Assembly (NCBI GenBank): GCA_027073495.1 | Contig: JALSVQ010000017.1 | Coordinates: 1 to 64,000, forward strand | Direction of reading: 5' to 3' | Origin: Flavobacteriaceae bacterium | GTDB taxonomy: Bacteria; Bacteroidota; Bacteroidia; Flavobacteriales; Flavobacteriaceae | Length of the DNA: 64,000 nt | Shown here: piece by piece, positions 59,187 through 64,000 of the stretch | Numbering within the stretch: the first letter of the stretch is position 1 | Layout: each line of letters opens with the position of its first letter | Notes under the pieces: model-generated | The model's database searches: none | What the model saw: only the letters and a program-made list of their open reading frames with translations | What the model was told of the DNA's origin: nothing | Program-made: the position numbers and the translations under genes

Positions 59187-59618
59187 ATGAAAAAATATTT
59201 CTTACTAGCAGTATTTGCTTTAATTTTAAATGGGCTTTATGCTCAAAATTTCTCTGGAGAAGGAGATCAACGCTTATCTGGTGGTGTTTCTTTCTATGGA
59301 TATGGCAATGGTTTAAAACTTACTTATGATTATGGACTTACCGAATTATTTTCGGTAGGAGGAGGAGCTACCTTTATACTTAACAATGAATATAAAAATA
59401 ATTTTTTTATCTATGGCAGAGGAGATCTTCACTTAAACAATGTATTTAATCTTCCGAGTACTATAGATGTTTATCCTGGTATTGAATTGGGTTTGCTTAC
59501 TTCTAGCCGTTTTGGTTTACACGGACATATTGGTTTTAGATATCATTTTGCTGAGAATCTAGGTGCTTTTATAGAGCTTGGAACGAATGGTTCGGCAGGT
59601 CTGGTTTTGAAATTGTAG
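59187..59618 (+). CDS. Small secreted outer-membrane-like protein
   Basis: Signal peptide and beta-rich, Gly/aromatic protein. Confidence 0.6.
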   Translation: MKKYFLLAVFALILNGLYAQNFSGEGDQRLSGGVSFYGYGNGLKLTYDYGLTELFSVGGGATFILNNEYKNNFFIYGRGDLHLNNVFNLPSTIDVYPGIELGLLTSSRFGLHGHIGFRYHFAENLGAFIELGTNGSAGLVLKL

Positions 59619-59627
59619 TATTAGGTA

Positions 59628-60866
59628 TTAAAAATTAATTTTAATACCAGTTGCTACACCAACAGAGTAGGGCTTAAACCCACCACTGTTTTGTTCAAAC
59701 ATATCTAAATAATATTTAAACGAAGGTCTAATATTTAGTTTTAAATCATTAGTGATATGATAATTAAATTCTAAGGAAGCATTGGCTGATGCATTAATAT
59801 TACTCAAATTATTTGCTTTACCAAAATAACGTTGTTGCCCATCTAAATTTAATAATGACAATTTGTTTTTAGTTAAAATTAATGAACTAAAACCTCCAGT
59901 AACTGCAAGGTCATAATGCTTAGCATCCTTAATTTGATACGAAACATTAACTGGTATTTCAATATATGCTATTTCTTGTTTGATACTTCCTTCTTGTTCA
60001 ATTCCAGTAGAGATATTTGTGCTAGTAAGTGAATTCGCATTATACACACTTGTAAATCTGTTATACTGATTGTATTCTACTCCAGTTAAACGATTTGTAG
60101 TATTAATACCATTATGATATACAATATCATAAGTACTGTAGTTTAGTTTTAATAGTGAAAGACCAGCACTAATTTTCCATTTATTATTTATGCTACGTGC
60201 TATACTTAGTCCGAAGGATTGCGAAGTTTCAAACTCTTTTTTATTGTCTTTGAGGCTCTCGTCTAATGGAGAACCTTGTTTTAATGAGCTAAAATAGGTT
60301 TGACTAACATAAGGAGTAAATCCCCATTTTTTAGAAACAATTGTTTTTTCATTCTCAAAAACAGGTTTTTCTATAGCAGTATCTGTATTTCTATCAATAG
60401 TTTTTTTATCTGGCGTATCAGTTATTGGATCAAAATTAAGACGATAATTATTAAATTTATTTAAATAATTAAAGGAATATTGGTTTAAAGCATTATCTAT
60501 TCTAAAGAAATAATAATTTTTATTTGAAGCAGAAGTACCTTGTTTATTACCTTTGTCAACCAAAACGGCATAAGGAATACTATTAAATAATGGTTGCTTG
60601 CTTTGCTTATCAAATATTGATTCTCTCTTTGTAGTAGTTTGTGAATTTTTTAAAGACTCTTGAGTTTTACTTTCTTTAGAATAATTATAAAAAGCAAGTA
60701 ATGTAAGTAGCGCAATACCACTTGTAACAAGCCAAAATGCGCCTTTAGATTTGTTTTCTTTTTTCAAATCTTTTTTGATATCGCGCCATACTGCAGAATC
60801 AGGTTTTACTTCAAAGCTATTGAAAGCTTCTTGAAATATGCGCTCTATATGTTGCGGTTCGCTCAT
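59628..60866 (-). CDS. TM-anchored protein with C-terminal outer-membrane-barrel-like region, paired with ECF sigma
   Basis: N-terminal cytoplasmic segment, TM (FWLVTSGIALLTLLAFYNY), then beta-barrel-like strands ending GIKINF; TAATG overlap with the sigma gene. Confidence 0.75.
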   Translation of the reverse strand: MSEPQHIERIFQEAFNSFEVKPDSAVWRDIKKDLKKENKSKGAFWLVTSGIALLTLLAFYNYSKESKTQESLKNSQTTTKRESIFDKQSKQPLFNSIPYAVLVDKGNKQGTSASNKNYYFFRIDNALNQYSFNYLNKFNNYRLNFDPITDTPDKKTIDRNTDTAIEKPVFENEKTIVSKKWGFTPYVSQTYFSSLKQGSPLDESLKDNKKEFETSQSFGLSIARSINNKWKISAGLSLLKLNYSTYDIVYHNGINTTNRLTGVEYNQYNRFTSVYNANSLTSTNISTGIEQEGSIKQEIAYIEIPVNVSYQIKDAKHYDLAVTGGFSSLILTKNKLSLLNLDGQQRYFGKANNLSNINASANASLEFNYHITNDLKLNIRPSFKYYLDMFEQNSGGFKPYSVGVATGIKINF

Positions 60867-61417
60867 TACCCTAATTTTGATTTAGTAGCACTATGGTGTG
60901 CTTCTATTTTTGTTTTTAATATTTTTTTAGCTCTATTGAGGTTCGATTTTGAGGTTCCTTCTGCTATTTCTAACATTGCTGCTATTTCTTTATGCGAGTA
61001 CCCATCTAAAACATAAAGATTGAATACAAGTCGGTATTGATTTGGAAGTGCTTGAATGAGTTCTAATAAAAATTTTAAATCAACTTTATTTTCATCAATA
61101 TGCACTTCTTCTTCAGTCCAATTATCATCTACTACTATACTGAATAAGCCTTTGTTTTTGTAGCGCTGTAATGCAGTGTTTATAGTAATACGTTTTATCC
61201 AACCTTCAAAAGAACCATTATAATTATACTGATCTATTTTATCAAAAATAATTATAAAACTATCGTGAAGCACATCTTGTGCCTCTTGATAGTTAGGAGC
61301 ATATTTCAAACACAATGCAAACAAACTACTAGAATAGAGTTTGTATAACTGCTCTTGTGCTTTGATAGCGCCTTGCTTACAACCTTTTATAAGATCAATA
61401 TTATTTTTCAAAAGCAA
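60866..61417 (-). CDS. ECF RNA polymerase sigma factor
   Basis: AQDVLHDSFIIIFDKIDQYNYNGSFEGWIKRITINTALQRYKNK; QALPNQYRLVFNLYVLDGYSHKEIAAMLEIAEGTSKSNLNRAKKIL. Confidence 0.95.
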   Translation of the reverse strand: MLLKNNIDLIKGCKQGAIKAQEQLYKLYSSSLFALCLKYAPNYQEAQDVLHDSFIIIFDKIDQYNYNGSFEGWIKRITINTALQRYKNKGLFSIVVDDNWTEEEVHIDENKVDLKFLLELIQALPNQYRLVFNLYVLDGYSHKEIAAMLEIAEGTSKSNLNRAKKILKTKIEAHHSATKSKLG

Positions 61418-61490
61418 ATTGTTTTAATTAATAGAACAACTTCTTTACCTATTTTTAAGATGAAAAAATGGATAAAGGTTGCGTAAATAT

Positions 61491-61532
61491 ATAAAAAAAA
61501 CCTTAAAATGTTGATTTTTAAGGTTTTTTTTA
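61491..61532. terminator. Hairpin terminator downstream of recA
   Basis: aaaaaaaaccttaaaa tgttgat ttttaaggtttttttt. Confidence 0.85.
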
Positions 61533-61541
61533 ATGTATTGC

Positions 61542-61612
61542 GAGAAATCTTTTGAATTTAGAAAAAATCAAAAGATTTCTCGGCGTTCGTTCCTTACTTT
61601 GTCGAAATGACA
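61542..61612 (+). repeat. Dispersed intergenic repeat copy with 14-bp perfect inverted repeat
   Basis: gagaaatcttttga-N12-tcaaaagatttctc, then ggcgttcgttccttactttgtcgaaatgacag. Confidence 0.8.
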
Positions 61613-61694
61613 GTAATTTTCAACCTTAGCAGATATTTCTTGAAAGAAGCTAAATGCAATTCTCAATTAATAGAGTAAATTTTATCGGAGATTA

Positions 61695-62708
61695 CTAAAC
61701 AGCATCTCCTTTTATGGCTGCAGTTATTTTTTCTTCTAGTTCATCCATTAGATCTGGATTTTCTTTGATTAGATTTTTTACAGCATCACGACCTTGTCCT
61801 AACTTGGTATCACCATAGCTAAACCACGAACCGCTTTTTTTGATAATGTTTAAATCTACACCAATATCTAATATTTCTCCTACTTTAGAAATACCTTCAC
61901 CATACATAATATCAAATTCGGTCAAACGGAAAGGCGGCGCCACTTTGTTTTTAACAATTTTTACACGTGTTTTATTACCTTTTACTTCACCATCGGTACT
62001 TTTTATTTGTGTAGAACGGCGAATGTCAATACGAATAGAAGCATAAAATTTTAATGCATTACCTCCAGTTGTTGTTTCTGGGTTTCCAAACATTACACCT
62101 ATCTTTTCACGTAATTGGTTAATAAATATAACCGTACACTTGGTTTTGCTTATTGAACCAGTAAGTTTTCGCAATGCTTGTGACATCAAACGGGCGTGTA
62201 ACCCCATTTTTGAATCACCCATTTCGCCTTCTATCTCACTTTTTGGTGTTAATGCAGCTACCGAGTCAATCACTACAATATCTATTGCTCCAGAACGAAT
62301 CAAATTATCTACAATTTCAAGTGCTTGCTCTCCATTATCAGGTTGTGAAATAATCAAATTGTCTACATCAATACCTAGATTTTGTGCATAATAACGGTCA
62401 AAGGCGTGTTCTGCGTCTATAAACGCTGCGATACCTCCTTGTTTTTGTGCTTCTGCAATGGCATGCAAGGTTAAGGTAGTTTTACCCGAAGATTCTGGAC
62501 CGTATATTTCTATTACACGACCTCTAGGATATCCTCCAACACCAAGTGCTAAATCTAGCCCAAGTGATCCCGAAGGGATAACATCTACTTCTACCACTGG
62601 CGCATCGCCCATTTTCATTACGGTACCTTTACCATAAGTTTTATCGAGTTTGTCTAAGGTTAATTTTAGTGCTTTTAATTTTGCTTCTTTTTCTTTGTCC
62701 GTGCTCAT
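61695..62708 (-). CDS. recA: Recombinase RecA
   Basis: [74 protein letters not shown]. Confidence 0.99.
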   Translation of the reverse strand: MSTDKEKEAKLKALKLTLDKLDKTYGKGTVMKMGDAPVVEVDVIPSGSLGLDLALGVGGYPRGRVIEIYGPESSGKTTLTLHAIAEAQKQGGIAAFIDAEHAFDRYYAQNLGIDVDNLIISQPDNGEQALEIVDNLIRSGAIDIVVIDSVAALTPKSEIEGEMGDSKMGLHARLMSQALRKLTGSISKTKCTVIFINQLREKIGVMFGNPETTTGGNALKFYASIRIDIRRSTQIKSTDGEVKGNKTRVKIVKNKVAPPFRLTEFDIMYGEGISKVGEILDIGVDLNIIKKSGSWFSYGDTKLGQGRDAVKNLIKENPDLMDELEEKITAAIKGDAV

Positions 62709-62773
62709 TTTTCTGTATTTATTTATGGTGCAAGTTACTAATTTATTTAATGCCTTTTTATACTGTTGATAAA

Positions 62774-64000
62774 TTATAAATTCAAATGATTATAACCTAA
62801 GTATGGTAGTGTCTCTTCTTTAAAAACAACACCATAATCTTCCAATTCTTTTAGTATTGGAGTGTAAACCTCTTTACTTATTGGCAGTTGCACTCCTGGT
62901 GTTTTTATTTTTTTATTTAAAATATGTAATGTTGCCATTGCCACAGGAAGCCCTACGGTTTTAGCCATAGCAGTGTAGGTTTGATCATCGCCAATAACAA
63001 CCATTTTGGAGTCTATTTGTCGTTTTTCGCCATCAATTTTGTAGCCAAATTTATGATACATCACTATCATATCTTTATCAGTTTCTTGCAATGTCCATTT
63101 GTCCATCAGTATTTTTTGAAGGACTTGTGCTGGTGTAGCATCTTTGAGTCCTACAATTTTATTAGGGTTAAAAATATCAAGTTCAAGTAATTTATCCCAG
63201 ATAATATCATCTTGTTCAATTCTTAAATAATGACGCAATTTTAACTCCACAGAATCTGTTGGACTATAAGGTAAAAATGAATTGATAAATGAACGATAGC
63301 TCATAGTTTCTGTATTTTCCATTATATAAGAATCATCGGTAACACCGAGTTGCACAAAGATATTCCAAGCACGTGAGTAGCCGACGCGTCGTATAGTACC
63401 ACGATATAAGGTAGGAATATTATCCAAACCATAAATAGAACGGTATTTTAATGAATCCCGATTTGCTAGAGCTTCAAATTTACCATAACCTTCTACTTCC
63501 AAAAATTCTGTTCGTCTAAATAAGCGGTGGTATGGTATATATTTATATTGTCCTTCTTGAATGAATTTGGCAGCACCTCCTTGACCTGCTACGACTACAT
63601 TACGAGGGTTCCAAGTGAATTTATAATGCCATAAATTATCATCACTCTCAGGGGCAACCAAGCCGCCTGTAAATGATTCAAAGAGTATAAGCTCTGCGCC
63701 ACGATCACGGATTCTATCGATAACCTGCATAGCACTCATATGATCAATGCCTGGGTCAAGTCCTATTTCGTTCATAAAGACGAGCCCTTTAGCTTTTACC
63801 TCTTCATCTAATGCCATTAATTCATCAGAAATATAAGAAGCCGTCACGAGACTTTTTGAAAACGCTACACAGTCTTTGGCTACATTGAGGTGAAAACGAG
63901 CTGGAAGCATAGAGATAACTATTGAAGCATTTTTTATAGCTTTTTGTCTTGCACTTTCATCAAAGATATCTAAGATGAAGGCTTCACCATTTGGGTGATT
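62774..64000 (-). CDS. Saccharopine dehydrogenase family protein (partial, N-terminus beyond window)
   Basis: [71 protein letters not shown]; frame stays open upstream of 63910 ([30 protein letters not shown]). Confidence 0.9.
   Translation of the reverse strand, partial: NHPNGEAFILDIFDESARQKAIKNASIVISMLPARFHLNVAKDCVAFSKSLVTASYISDELMALDEEVKAKGLVFMNEIGLDPGIDHMSAMQVIDRIRDRGAELILFESFTGGLVAPESDDNLWHYKFTWNPRNVVVAGQGGAAKFIQEGQYKYIPYHRLFRRTEFLEVEGYGKFEALANRDSLKYRSIYGLDNIPTLYRGTIRRVGYSRAWNIFVQLGVTDDSYIMENTETMSYRSFINSFLPYSPTDSVELKLRHYLRIEQDDIIWDKLLELDIFNPNKIVGLKDATPAQVLQKILMDKWTLQETDKDMIVMYHKFGYKIDGEKRQIDSKMVVIGDDQTYTAMAKTVGLPVAMATLHILNKKIKTPGVQLPISKEVYTPILKELEDYGVVFKEETLPYLGYNHLNL

Noticed and set aside
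1-64000. CRISPR array, prophage, transposase, toxin-antitoxin or known defence operon
   Set aside because: No regularly spaced repeats, cas, integrase, transposase or recognisable TA/defence gene families among the ORFs.

Overview
AT-rich chromosomal window from a member of the Bacteroidota (Flavobacteriia-like). Supporting signs are -7 elements of the TAnnTTTG type, gldH, a type IX secretion C-terminal sorting domain, SusC/TonB-type receptors with DUF4249, and an extended L21. Most of the window is ordinary core genome: asnS, rpmA/rplU, korAB, dinB, folB, two M16 peptidases, ABC-F, dgt-nrdA-nrdB, tRNA-Gln, pbp1A-gldH-ricT, membrane pyrophosphatase, an ECF sigma pair, recA and a saccharopine dehydrogenase-like gene. 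The main accessory locus is a clade-II-like nitrous oxide reductase cluster (fasciclin lipoprotein, cytochrome c lipoprotein, lipoprotein NosZ, NosB-like membrane protein, NosL, NosD, NosF, NosY; about 8.3-15.7 kb). The features most worth a second look are: (i) FNR/CRP-like dyads at matching positions in two nos promoters; (ii) a frameshifted 3' remnant of a DUF3570 gene forming a direct repeat around a LysE-type gene; (iii) an NTF2/SnoaL-like gene interrupted by one in-frame TGA; (iv) a cytidine deaminase fragment truncated at both ends; (v) a perfect palindrome over the predicted promoter of a GIN-PadR-PspC operon; (vi) a dispersed intergenic repeat; (vii) a DUF4836/ABC/FtsX-like cassette with a non-canonical ATPase; (viii) an arrestin-fold-like membrane protein coupled to a small P-loop ATPase; and (ix) an ApbE/DUF3570/DUF4266/thioredoxin cassette. 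No CRISPR array, prophage, transposase or rRNA was seen. I found no clear-cut entirely new system. Family names come from recognition of sequence motifs, not from database searches.
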